Source: Cercophora sp. LCS_1 (Eukaryota > Ascomycota > Sordariomycetes > Sordariales > Lasiosphaeriaceae). Taken from it: a stretch of DNA of 64,000 bases. This document shows positions 35,306 through 46,409 of this stretch, piece by piece. Where the stretch lies: positions 806,001 to 870,000 of the forward strand of contig JAPZLL010000006.1 of assembly GCA_036250225.1 (NCBI GenBank), written 5' to 3'. The number at the start of each line of letters is the position of its first letter. Positions within the stretch are counted from its first letter, which is position 1. The position numbers and the translations under genes were made by a program. The notes beneath the pieces are model-generated. The model did no database searches and was not told where the DNA came from. It worked only from the letters and a program-made list of their open reading frames with translations.

Positions 35306-37826
35306 TCAATAAGAGCCATCCCAAGAGCAAATTCCATTCCGCTGTTCCATTCCTCCATCAGCCGCAATATCCATCGAACCTAATGATTTTTTTCTCCAGT
35401 TAAATTGTGCGCTCAGCCTCGCATATATAATCCCGATATCTGGCCGCTGTGGGTCGTCGATGCCGTCAATGAACAATGGCGGACGTCTGGCGGGAAGCCC
35501 GGAGCAGCCACCTCCTGTATTCCCAATGTCTGACCGTTGTGAGTCCTCGATGTCCTCAATGTGTAATGTCGGACGTCTGACAGGAAGCTCAGAGTCGTCA
35601 TCCACTATGTCATCATCCACTATGCCACCAAGGACCTCCTGCTGGTTTCCGACATGGCCATCCCGTGGACTGCCACGATACAGAGCAGTTGCTGACCCAG
35701 AACTGTGACCTTGTCCCATCCATTGAGTCTCCTTGATCACGGTCTCTTGTGTGCCAGGGACCGTGTCCCCACTGGGATCAACGACAGGTTCCTCGTCGGA
35801 GCCACCTGGCCGAAGTGAGGATCTGGTGTCGCCGCCAGATTCTAGCTGCATACTCTCTTCGTCACTGTCACTGTCACCGTCATCGTCAGTAACAGTCTCC
35901 CACATGGCATCATCGGATATCTTCTCTTCAAACCCTCCAAGAGGGGCGCAATCCTTGCTTTCTTCGACGAAACTATCAGCAGTGACGACATTGCAGTCCA
36001 GTCCGAAGTGAATGTCGCCACCGCTAGGAGACAGAGACCGCCCAAAATCATGGGGCATGAAGCTGTCCTCCCTCAAAGAGGTTCCGCTCCCATTATTCCC
36101 TGTGATGGGGGAGGCAGGCTCGTCAGCGTTTACCAATACCAATGATTCCATGCCCAGTGGGCTTTTGGAGACCATGTGGTTTGGGGACTGAGGACAGATG
36201 AAATCTACCTCATCCCCAATGGTGTCTGCGACATCTCGTCGTCTTACAAAAGACATTTGAGCAAAGATCTGATGATCAGAACCACCTTCTGGCACAAGGT
36301 GTTGCCTCTTATGAGGAGGCTGTCGACCGGAGGGGCCGAGTCCTCCCAAAAATGAACGCTTTTCAGCGCTCAGAGTCTGCCGGTCTTCGTTCTTCTCCTT
36401 AAAGAGCCGGATCTCCAATCGTCTCAGCAGCGCGTAGTCTCTGAGTCCCGGGAGAGAATCATAGTTCGGGAAGTCGCCCCTCCCCCTTCTGTGATTGACA
36501 CCGATGCTGAATAGCTTGCTCGGCCAGTACATGGAGAACCCAACGGGGCTCATCTCGTCGAGGGCCTTCTGTAACAGTGACAGGTGCTTAGCCCGAACCA
36601 GATACGGACCAGAACGGGCAACAGTAGGTCCTGGCTATTCTGACCCCGCTCTCTTCCGCTTGGTTTGTATCTCAATTCCTTCAAACAGGAGGTCCCAAGG
36701 CGACCGTGTCTTCAGATGCGGGCTCGTGGCATGCTGTTGGTATACCTGTTGGCGCAACTCGGCGATACTCCGTCCGGTATTATTCTGAGCGGCAAGGTTC
36801 TGTAGCTCACGGGGAAAGGAATCCCACCCGGCCGCTCTCTGTGTATCCCATGGCCGCCGGTCGTCCGTTTCGACTATGACTGCGTATTGAATCGCCGTGG
36901 CCAACAGGTTGAACGAGCCCATCCACATCGGATGGACCAGGAGTTCGTTCAGGGTGCCGCAGAATGTTGCACTCCAAAGCCGTGTATCCCGCTGTACGTT
37001 TTGGTCCCAGTCGTAATCCAGACAATACTCCTCGCATATGATATCGTCCGGGAAGCATTGGAAAACCCGAAGACAAGATTTGTACAGAGTGAGCATTTCT
37101 TTGCTTTTCCCGGTCATCATGCTCTTGGCACGGTACGCATCTCCGTGCCATATTCTCTCAGCGTTTCTGCGATCGCTTGCAGTCCAGGATTCGGAGACCG
37201 GCACTCGAGGGAGCAGTGCCTTGACCTGGTCCATGCCGGTAATGCGCTCCCGTTCGCTTCGCATCCACTCGCCTGCTGCTTCTGTCATGTGGTCCATCCG
37301 GGCACGGACAATATCCAACCGAACACCCAGGCTCTTTTCCAAAGGATTTTTTCTCGTGGTATTCCCCCCTCCCGTTGAATGTTCTTCTGACGACGATAAG
37401 TCCGCCACTCCCGATCGTTCCGCTACCTCTGACCGCTCATGCAGCACCGGCTGTTCCGTCGTTTCTTGTGGCTGCTCTTCCAGCACGCGCCGTTCCGTCG
37501 TTTCCCGAGACTGCACATCCGCGCGCGTGCTTCCTTGTGAACGACCGGGTGGACGACCTCGTGGGCGCCGGTAGACCTCCTAACCTGGCTGTTTCTGATG
37601 TTGACCGGTCGTTTTGGACACGACCGCCCAACGGCGGACGACCTCGTGGGCGACCGCGAAACCCGTCGACTGGGGCGTTTTCCGGACTCGTGTTTGGTCG
37701 ACTGTCCTTTCTTCCGGGTGGGCGACCACGGCGACGACCGCGTGTGTTCCCGTCGTTATCGTTCCGACCCGCGTTGGCTGTTACGGCGTTGGCTGCTTCG
37801 GCGTCGATTTCCGCGTTCGTCTCCAT
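35306..37826 (-). CDS. orphan gene A: AT-hook protein with one in-frame TAG and an unresolved frame change
   Basis: From ATG 37826 a Gly/Arg-rich N-terminus carries AT-hook-like motifs (RRRGRPPGRK, RGRPRGRPPL). Coding then changes frame between about 37.67 and 37.58 kb. A phase-compatible intron 37580-37670 or 37580-37619 would do this, and the new frame opens with a third hook, YRRPRGRPPGR. The frame then runs to 35306, broken only by one TAG at 36635-36637 after KRKRAGSE; coding resumes at once as PGPTVARSGPYLVRAKHL. A 177-nt in-phase intron (36569-36745, CAG/GTATAC..TTACAG) could remove the stop. The central part has LTLYKSCL and WMGSFNLLATA; the C-terminus has a twofold repeat (LPVRRPTLHI.. 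and LPARRPPLFI..) and acidic runs. No known family. DNA binding is inferred from the hooks only. Confidence 0.5.
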
Positions 37827-39124
37827 GTTCAAGAAGTTGTGGCAATTTGTTGTATCTGAGAAATCAGCATCAAGACCGTTCAGGGACAAAGGACAGAGTG
37901 AAAGGACATACCTGTTTGACCCGCAACCGATAGTTGAGGCTCCTCGGGCATTACGTGCTTTGGCTGCCGAGGAGTGCTGGAACTTGGATTGACAGGGCAC
38001 ATGCAAGATAACCCTTCCCATTCCCGCTTTCCTTGGCGCGTGCATCTCTCGCTCTTGCCTGCGAGATGGGCACACCCCTGCGGTCCAGGTCACCTCATCA
38101 GTGATGGAGAGGGCGATGGTTTTCCAAGATGCAATCTCGCCTCCTGATCGGCTGCCCACCCATCCAATGGTGCAAGTCAAGTGAGAACCGTTGCATTACC
38201 CCTGCCACGTTGCCGGAAAAACTGCACCAGGTCCAAAACTCGCAATGCAGGAAGGATCCACTATGTGCCTTTGTGTGTCCAAAGTGTGTGCTGAAGTGTG
38301 ACGATGAGACAACTTCGTGGAAGCGATGACGGTTCCTTGAAAAGGACGACGCTACTATCACAGCTTTCCAAACTAACTTGGTTCACTTCGCCCTCGCGGT
38401 GGTGGTGCCCGGGAGCAAGGTAGTCTAAATTCAAGAGCGATATTGGAAACGACTATTTGAGCCTGGCTCAAACTTGAAGTCCTCGGACAGTGGCCCGTTG
38501 GCCCGGCTGGCTGTCTCCCAACGAAATCTGTCATCGCCAGGCAAGAAGAGCTCTCTTGTCAAGAAAAGTGGGTTGTCATGGTATGGACCTGAAGATGTAT
38601 GGTAATAAACAGACGAATCTGCTCCGTAAAAAAAGTGCGTTATACCCACGCATTGGTCCTGTGAATTGGACCTGAAGATAATCGGCCAGACTCGTCCGCA
38701 TACAACTTGGCGTTTTATTTTTTCTCATTCCTTGGGGTTGTACAGGCGGGTGATATTCACTGGGTGGGTTGATTATACTGAGGGGGGTGGGTGGCTAATC
38801 TCGTGTTCCCGGGACGGATGCTGGAGATGGCTCCCGGGATCACCGCATCCAGCAAACGCAAGGATAGTTTGGCCACATCAAGGGAGACCTAGGTAACTGT
38901 CACGTTCACAATCATTTCACAAAGTGGAACATGGAAACAGATTAGAGGGTAGGAACTACCGTCATTTCCGATTGGTGCTATCTATGACCCCCATCACCAA
39001 TGTGATTCTGGGGGCGGGGACTTCTCTTTCTTCCGTTCCTAGAAACCACCATAAGCCATTCTGTCCGGAAACCCGAGAGACCGAGACCGAGACCGGGACC
39101 GAAACGGGAACTCGCCACAAGAGG
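37827..39124. other. intergenic region between orphan genes A and B
   Basis: About 1.3 kb. It contains copy 2 of the dispersed repeat (38697-38781) and no supported gene. It includes the promoter of gene A. Confidence 0.5.
38697..38781 (+). repeat. dispersed repeat, copy 2
   Basis: Pairs with 34035-34115 in the same orientation. The blocks CGCATACAA, TTCCTTGGGGT, GATATT and CTGGGTGGGTT are collinear in both copies, and both are followed by G-rich sequence. Confidence 0.6.
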
Positions 39125-41143
39125 TTATCGGAAGCTTCCCCTTCTCCTCCGTTTCCACATCATCCTCTCCGTTCCGTCGTCCACAATTTCCTCCCATTTC
39201 CTAACTGCCGCCCCCGACTCTTTCTCCTCTCTGTACCTATACGACTCCCGAACAACAGCAGGATCGGACGAGAAAGGGACATCTAACCACCACTGGACTG
39301 TGAGGTTAACGCCATCCAAGAAAGCAAGTTTCAGATTGCTTTTCCGGCAGGACGCAACGGCCGACTGAGCGGCATCGATTGCCTGCTGCATTGTTTTCCG
39401 AGGAGGGAGCATCTCCCCGGTCTTGATGTCCTTGGTGGACATGACCTCGCGGGTCAAGACCTCTCCGACTAGAAACCTGGCACCATCCAAGTCATCGCTG
39501 CTATAGAGTGCCTGTACCAGAGGGAGCTTACCATCGTCAATAGTTTCTGCTGCTGTGGCAGCCCACTGTCCAGCGACAGAGTCTCTACTCTCCTTGGAGA
39601 ACAAGTCTTGGCTCCGAGCAGAACCCGAAAGGGTAGCACCAGACGGGGCTGATCTCGAAGACTTGCCAGCGCCAGGCGCGGAACCCGAAAGGGAAGCACC
39701 AGACGGGGCTGAGTCCCCAGGTCTCGTACGACGGTGAGCCGAAGGTGCCTGGGGGGGCGTCCCAGACGTAACCACCCACCAGGCCAATTGCTGCACCTTT
39801 CCGTTCCAACGCTTGATGACGGTGTCCTGCCGGGTATACCGTTTCGACACAACCAGGCTACCATGAGATATCTCCGTGGGCATGTCCTCATGGAAGAACT
39901 CAACGGCGTTCATCCAAGCCTTGGCCAACATCAGCGAACGGCCTTTCCATGGCGTACCTTTGGCTAGATAACCGAGGACCAGCTTCAGACCCGAAGGGGT
40001 ATCGATTCCTTCGAACCATGCCGTGACCTCATATACCGAAGAGAGGACTCGGAGGTATGAATTCTGTCCCTCATCCCAATTTTCCTCCAGACACTTTTTG
40101 TAAGCCCGGGTCAGGTCGTCGATGGGGATTTCGAATGCACCAGATCCCGGGAGGTTGCTTCCGAAGGACGGGAGGACTTGGTTCCAGGCCTGCTTCCGGA
40201 GATCGACGCCCATGCAGTACTCGGGCAACGTGTACTTTCCGAAGGCCTCGATGGCGGCTTGGTCGGCCTTCGTCCTCGACGGCCCAGGGTGGGGCTTCTT
40301 GGCCTGGGGCGATGCCGAGGCGTGGCGAGAGTTCTTCAGGCCGCCGCCAACTGTCTTCCATCCCGTACCGCTTGGTTGATTGTGGGCAGCGGTACTGGCG
40401 AAAGATGCTGCATTTCCGGTGGCGTCACCGCCAGTAGTCGGTGGACCAGGTGTCGGACGTGGGCCTGGTCCGGTTGGCTGTCCCAACTGTCCCGTAGGCT
40501 GAGACGCTTCCTCTGTTTTGAGATCAATGGTCAGAATACTGAAGACGTGGTTGCTCTCAGACTGGGATTAACTCACTCCGTGTTGCAGCTGCAGGTTGCT
40601 TGCCAGTGCTACCTGGGCCGAGGCTCAGGCCTTGTATGCCTGTACTTCCAGTGGCCGCGTTGGTCCCGGCGGTAGGTTCATTCCGGGGGGGTTGCTCCTG
40701 GGTTCCGGCTGCAGAGGGACCGGCCTTGCAGTTGGCTTCGTACCAGACGCGATACGGTTCCGATTTAGGAGTTCCTGGTAACTTGCTCTCCTCGCCAGTA
40801 GCCCGCAATTCCGTTGACCATCCCCGAGGCGTCATAGCTCCTAAGATTCTGTCAGATGATAACAGCGGACAGTGCAGATGAAGGACTTACCGCTGGCACG
40901 GACGATCGACTTCCACACGAACATATCGACAAACTTCTGAGATACGAACTGTGGTGTTCGACCCACTTTCGAAAGGTCCGTGTAAATTTCCGTTTTGTAC
41001 AGACCGTAGACCCGGCGAATCTTTCCCATGTCGCCATTCCCGAGCTGCACGAGACAGGACCAGAGTAGGTCCTTGTTTCTGAGGATGACTTCCGCTGAAG
41101 TTTCCGGGAAAAGCTCTGGAGGTATTGGCAGCGATGCTGCCAT
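39125..41143 (-). CDS. orphan gene B: 634-residue protein of unknown function
   Basis: Predicted complement(join(39125..40512, 40577..40840, 40891..41143)). Intron 40841-40890 is GTAAGT..TTAG with CTGACAG nearby; intron 40513-40576 is GTGAGT..ACAG with branch CTGAC. Phases are consistent throughout. Exon 1 encodes a helical N-terminus (MAASLPIPPELFPETSAEVI..). Exon 2 is a Pro/Gly/Thr-rich linker. Exon 3 holds a globular region with IPIDDLTRAYKKCL and PWKGRSLMLAKAW, a short tandem repeat (SAPSGASLSGSA), and a C-terminal helical segment ending in the basic tail KRRRRGSFR. The LT..YK.CL and W.G....LA.A...AV motifs recur in gene A at nearly the same spacing. A decayed inverted copy lies at 46.4 kb. 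No known family; function unknown. Confidence 0.75.
39621..39712 (-). repeat. two-unit 60-bp tandem repeat inside gene B
   Basis: Two 32-base blocks (39621-39652 and 39681-39712) differ at one base and start exactly 60 bases apart. They give a 20-residue period (SAPSGA(S/T)LSGSA) in the protein. This is a likely site of unit-number variation. Confidence 0.85.
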
Positions 41144-42107
41144 GGTTGCGGATCAAGTTCGAATTTTTGATCAAGGTGTGTGTGTGTGCTGTTGTAGGAA
41201 GAAAGAGAGAGAAGAGTGGGAAGGTGGGGATGGTTTTACTTGAGTGTGGCCGAAAAAATTCTGCTGGTTGTGGCCTCGTATTTCAGACAGCAGGCAGGTT
41301 CGCACCTGCCTCTATACAAAGCACCTCAGTCAACCAACAATGTGGGTCCAGGCAATGGTGATCTGGGAAAGAACAACACACACACACACACACACACAAC
41401 CCAGTGTCCAGGCCGACCTACAGGCAGGACTTCCTCTGATCGGAGGTAACGACGACAACAACAACGTAGGAAAACGACGTAGGAAACAACAACGTACTGG
41501 TCACCGTCGGAACTTCGCAAGGATCATCATGGTGGCGAGTTGTCTTCCTTCAATCTAAATCTGAGTGCCCAGGCGTCACGTGCCAAGGACGGCCTGTTGC
41601 TCACCACCGTGACTACGTACAAAAACGGAAAGGTAACACAGACCGGCTCTCCTTAGCCGTCACCCCAAGTCAATGGTCAGCTTCCATCTCATCACAGAAG
41701 GCAAGAGCCAGGTTCAGAGGTCAGGGCCTAGCAAAAACGCACCTGTTTGGCGGGCTACGTCTCAGTGCTGAAAACCCACCGGCGCCCTACTTTACAGACA
41801 ATTGACTATGATGATTGAAACAGAGATCAGATGGGTTTGCTGGTCAATGAGCACACAGTGGTGACGATGAGATTCACCCTGGATAATGTGGCAGTGAGTG
41901 GCTGTGCCGTCACTCAATGATCAGTAACACCTTCCTCGACCATTGAAGATTCTATCCGCCGAGATGTGGGGCTATGGCCCAGACACTCTCGTCTGACTCA
42001 CGTCCAAGTTCTTGTCCTAGACTGGCGCAACGCAAGACATCCCGCGTAGGTCTTCGCATTGTGCAATACACCACGCACGTTGACCAGAACCGTGCCTCAG
42101 CGTCAAG
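41144..42107. other. divergent promoter region between orphan genes B and C
   Basis: About 0.96 kb between two divergent starts. It has a TG run near 41177 and an AC microsatellite at 41375-41399. No other gene seen. Confidence 0.5.
41375..41399 (+). repeat. AC dinucleotide microsatellite
   Basis: About 25 bases of AC repeat in the gene B/gene C divergent spacer. Confidence 0.9.
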
Positions 42108-43707
42108 ATGGCACCATCAAAAAATAATTCCCTGCAGCAGCCTCAACTGCCGCCTTCTCTCGTTGAGGTCGATAGCCGCACCGAATTTACCACGATAAGC
42201 CGGCAGCTAACCGTCGGAATCGACAGTGGAACCGGGGACGAAAGCCAGACTAGTGGCGCGGCGTGCGCCATTCTTCTCCTTCGTCATCTTTTGTCTTCCC
42301 TGGATGGCGGTGAACGCCAGCTACTGTATTCCCTGAACGATAATTTGAACGGAAACCCAATTCTGTCAGCGGCGCTGTCAACAGACTGGGGTCATTCATT
42401 GGCAACGATCCGGAAAGCTATCAACGCTGACGGCAACACGTTTGAGCAGCTGATAGAGGGATCGTATATGCTGAATACTATCTGGCAGTTGCCCCCGTTC
42501 GGATTATTCTTTGCCCGACCCCTCCAAGAACATGAGCCACAACGAAAGGGCCAGACTCGGTCTTCTGCGGATTCCCGGTCCTCTCGATAATTCGTCTGTC
42601 TTTGAATTCATGGTCCGGAATGCATTCGCAGACAACAAGCGTTTGAGCGGTGGTGTGATGTTTAACCCCTGTCGTGCCACCCGCATCCGGTATACACATC
42701 AGAAAGATCTCAACCCATTCAGATTTAGTCTCAACTTGGACGAGTATGACATCGACGAATATACGGCTACTGGCCAACTCGGACAATCAACTGTCTCCAG
42801 GACAAATTTTGTTTGCATCGCGGTTGCCCGACTTCGCGTCACCAGCGACCAGCAAGACGCGATTCGCTTAGTCAACACCGACGGGACACTTTCAGGACAT
42901 GATGGCCACCGCTACGCCCTGAGCGGACCGGCATTGGAAGAAGGAGTCGTATTTCCGTCCCGTCACATTGGTGGGCTCCTTGATATACATGGACGGGCAC
43001 CGCAACAGCTTCTCCGACAGGACATTACGGTCATCAATCGGCGGTGTTAATGCTATCAGTCACAAACCACTCGCCGATCCACAACACGACGAATTCACTC
43101 GGAACGCCGACAGCGCCACAGGAAATCTTAGAGACTCGGACTACGAGGGCTCGCTTTCGACAAGCAGGTCTGATTGCCTCCATTCAAAGGAGCCGGTCCT
43201 CAGTTCTACCGGGTAACCGCGTTTCAGCGTCTGTTCAAGGTGATCCAAGCAGTCGAGGTTTGTCCTCGTTGGTACGGCAGCGGGTAAATCCCACGACTCC
43301 GAAGAGGGCCGAGAATCCGGGTATCCTTAGGTATAAGTCAGGGGACCAGCCTCCGTCACGCGAAGGCGCCATTTTCGCCACTTGGTGATGGTAGGTTGTG
43401 CGAACGGGGTGATAATTTGGTGGGCGCATCATTGTCTAGGTATGACATGATGAACCCCTTGTTCACTAATGGAGACACCAGAAAAAGGCTCAGCCATTTA
43501 ATGGACATGGCTGCAGCGATCAAGGCTGAGTCACCCCCTTCGCCAGTCGATGAAGAGTCTATGAGGAAGATTAGGGAAATGGCAGGCATCACAGCTACTC
43601 TCATGGCAAATGCGCGGTCCCCATCTATCAAAGATGAAGCCACCCTCACAGATTATATCTCCTCAACGCACAGCTTCCCGGATCTAGGACCCAACGGTGG
43701 GAAATGA
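42108..43707 (+). CDS. orphan gene C: tentative four-exon gene of unknown function
   Basis: Tentative join(42108..42439, 42489..42970, 43021..43384, 43440..43707), 481 residues. The parts are four frames linked by phase-compatible introns: 42440-42488 (GTTTGA..GGCAG, contains CTGAAT), 42971-43020 (GTGGGC..GACAG) and 43385-43439 (GTGATG..CTAG). The donors are weak, so the exon borders are inference, and frameshift decay is the alternative. Exon 1 reads MAPSKNNSLQQPQLPPS.. and then a helical segment (CAILLLRHLLSSLDGGE). Exon 2 has NPFRFSLNLDEYD; a similar NPF....LD occurs in gene D. The last exon encodes a helical tail (RLSHLMDMAAAIKAE). No known family. It is the only plus-strand member of the A-D cluster. 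Confidence 0.45.
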
Positions 43708-44933
43708 AGGAGGTCCAAGGGCCCTCAGTGTGTGCCCCGTTGGGGTGGGGGAACCAGTGCCAAGGTCTGACCCCTTTGGTGAACGATGACTCGAGGTGAG
43801 CTGTGTGCCCCTGAGTGGTTGTTTTCTTACCGTTTTCGGCCTTTTTTGTGTTGGGTTAAAAGCCAGCCGGTGGTGGTCTCAACCAGTATCAATATCACAC
43901 GCATTCTCCTACCATTTAGCCTGACGGCCTCGTGAGTATAGCCACTCCTTTGATTATACCAGGGATTTTCCATTTGAGGGAGCACCTTTCCTGTGCCTGC
44001 TCTGTCACCTAGATCGCCGGTACTGGGCATATGGTCGTGTTCTGGTAGGCGAAGTTGCGGAGTGCGTTGGTTATATTTATACATCTTCAAACACGAGGGG
44101 GAAACTCGGTAGTCAACACGGTATCCGAACTCTGATATAATCCCTAGTGAACCTAAATAGCTCAAATACCTCAAGCTACCTAAAACTCTATGAGCGCTCT
44201 AAAGTAAATATGGTGTCGGGATGTCAGAAGCGATGGCTCAACAACAATGGCCTTACCCCAAACATCCCCATATGGCTGCCAGCTCACCCCTTTTTCTTCC
44301 CGAGTGTAACAGTGAGCTTGCGCGAACGGCACCGTGATCTCCAGAGTGCGTCTTGTTTCGAGTCAAAGCTAGGCGGTGATGCGGTCGATTGGCGATCGAA
44401 GCAACCGCTTTGATGCTCATCGACCTAGCGTGATGTGTCGCAGAGCTGGTGGGTATGGGAAACGGGCTATCCACCAGACGGTTCACTTCACTCGGCCGTC
44501 CGCGATCAACGACCTCTGCGAGAGGGACCGGTGCCGAGAACCAAGGTGATGCCTGCATCAAGCTGAAGGATTGGACCGGATCACACATCCTCTACACGGG
44601 ATGTAGTCTCCTGGAATTACCACAGCCAATTAGATTTAGTTATAGATAGTTTGGGATGGAGAGTATTGCCGCTGTGTGACGACGAGGCATCGAGTGTAGG
44701 ACGGTGGTACATTCGACCTCAACGTGTCGCCTTCGTTGCCCGTTGTAGATCTAGGGGGTGCCGGAGCGCCGCAATGCGGAGCCAGAGTTGTAGCCTCTCC
44801 AAGGCGATCATGGGCATAAACCGTGTGTTGATGAGAACACATGGTATTTGAATACCTGGCGACGCTCGCCAGTTCTGATGCGTGGTGTCGCCCTTCCCTC
44901 GCCCCAGAACACCCACCGACAAAATGGCCACAG
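43708..44933. other. intergenic region, convergent 3' ends of orphan genes C and D
   Basis: About 1.2 kb. Short frames on both strands have no motif. Nothing else supported. Confidence 0.5.
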
Positions 44934-45919
44934 TCACAAACCATCGATGTAAGCATTTGGAGCAGCACTGGGTTTGCATTTCCGTCTAAACTCATACATG
45001 AGCAACCCATCGCCTGGCGCCCGTTCAGCTTCCGAGATACGTGCATCCTCCATGGTGTACACTGGGCTGAGTTCCCGTATAGTGCCAGACGGAGAAGAGA
45101 GGTCCATGTCGACATCTTCCGAGTCATCCCGCACTCGGTAACCCTCCTGGGTAAGTTGATTGTTCCAGATCATTCTTCGGACATCACCAACAGTCTTGTT
45201 GTTCCAGAGAGGGTCCCGAGGCAACTCGCCAGCCGAAGGTGGTGGAAGTGGTGGTGATTCCAGTGTGTTTCTGCCGAAAGTGGAGTTGACGCTGGGGTCA
45301 GATGAAATCAAAGCCCGGTTGTGACCGATGGCACCGGACTCAAACTCCACATAGACGTTGACACAGCCAGCGCCAAATCCCGTACCCTGCTGAATAATGG
45401 TGTTTCCGAGTGCTGTAATGGCCGTGGGATCTAGGACAACCTTGGCCATGAACGGATTCGTCGGGCGAGGCCGGTCAACTGAAGGTGTCCACCAGTTGAG
45501 CTCGGAGCCCACGGTTTCCAACACGTGGGGCTGATCCCACTGCTTCCAGAAGAGCACTTTGTCCCGATCGGCTGGCTCCCGTAGGGTCTTCAGATAGGAG
45601 CCAGACGTGCCTTTTCCGGATTCTCAATGGGTTGAGGCATAGACGCAGTCTTCCGGCTGGCAAGAGGGATCTGGTGACTAGTCAACAATCAAACAATACG
45701 CACTGACTAGTTGTTACGAACCTTCTCCTGTGCCAGCATTGGGTTCAATTCCAGAAAATTCGCCTCATCCGCTGTTCTCTTGCTTCCGGTGGGCCTTTCC
45801 GATTGGCTAGATGCCAAACCATCTTTGTTTCCGTCGCTGTTGTTTCCGTTGCCGCTCTCGCTGCCATTGCTTCCGCCGCGGCCCCCCCGACCACGGTACC
45901 AGCGACCTCTCTTGGCCAT
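44934..45919 (-). CDS. orphan gene D: 296-residue protein with RGG-rich N-terminus
   Basis: Predicted complement(join(44934..45622, 45718..45919)). The 95-nt intron 45623-45717 is GTAACA..TTGAG with branch CTCAAC 12 bases before its end, and phase is kept (LAQEKV to QSGKGTSGSYL). ATG 45919 begins MAKRGRWYRGRGGRGG, an RGG-box-like, probably RNA- or nucleic-acid-binding tail. The middle part (LFWKQWDQPHVLE, NWWTPSVD, NPFMAKVVLD, GCVNVYVEFE) looks globular. The C-terminus is acidic (DDSEDVDMDL) and then basic. No known family. It lies in the same orientation as genes A and B. A canonical 5' UTR intron lies just upstream. Confidence 0.65.
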
Positions 45920-45928
45920 GGATGTTGT

Positions 45929-45988
45929 CTGGAAACGAAGGATATCAGCATTAAGGCCTTCCAAGAGGAAAAAAGGGGAGACTTACGT
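45929..45988 (-). other. predicted 5' UTR intron of orphan gene D
   Basis: A 60-nt interval with donor GTAAGT, an internal GCTGAT and acceptor TTTCCAG lies 9 bases upstream of the gene D ATG on the minus strand. It is the most canonical splice pair in the cluster and supports gene D being transcribed on this strand. Confidence 0.6.
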
Positions 45989-46409
45989 TTCCGAGAGTTT
46001 GCCAAACTTATTGTATGACAAAAGCGTTGGTGTATGATGGTGGTTGTGGAGAGTTGTGTGGTATGGTGTGGTGTTGTGTTGTTGCAGGGAAAAACCAAAG
46101 TGTGCAAGGTGGGGGGATAAATCTTTCTGTGCGCAACGCTCCGTGGGCACCTGGGTTGCTGCCCTCCTGCGTCTCTGCCTTCTTGCCTTGTTCGAAAATG
46201 GTGCGTGCCTTCCTACTTTGTTCCAAGTTGGCTGATCTGGTGGACCCGCCTGCCAGTGGGGTGGTTGATGTCTGGCGACCGACGTCAGAAGGTCGAGGAC
46301 GATATTTTGTGGTCAATCAAGTTGGGTTAGCCAATTGGGGACTGAAAAGTAGGCCTCGTTGGATCTGATAGTACCATTGAGCGGTGGTGTTTGAATAATG
46401 TGACGGATC
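45989..46409. other. promoter side of orphan gene D
   Basis: About 0.4 kb between the gene D leader and the gene B relic. No gene seen. Confidence 0.45.

Noticed and set aside
43827..44174. 115-codon minus-strand open frame between orphan genes C and D
   Set aside because: No motif, no splice support and no similarity to the cluster genes.
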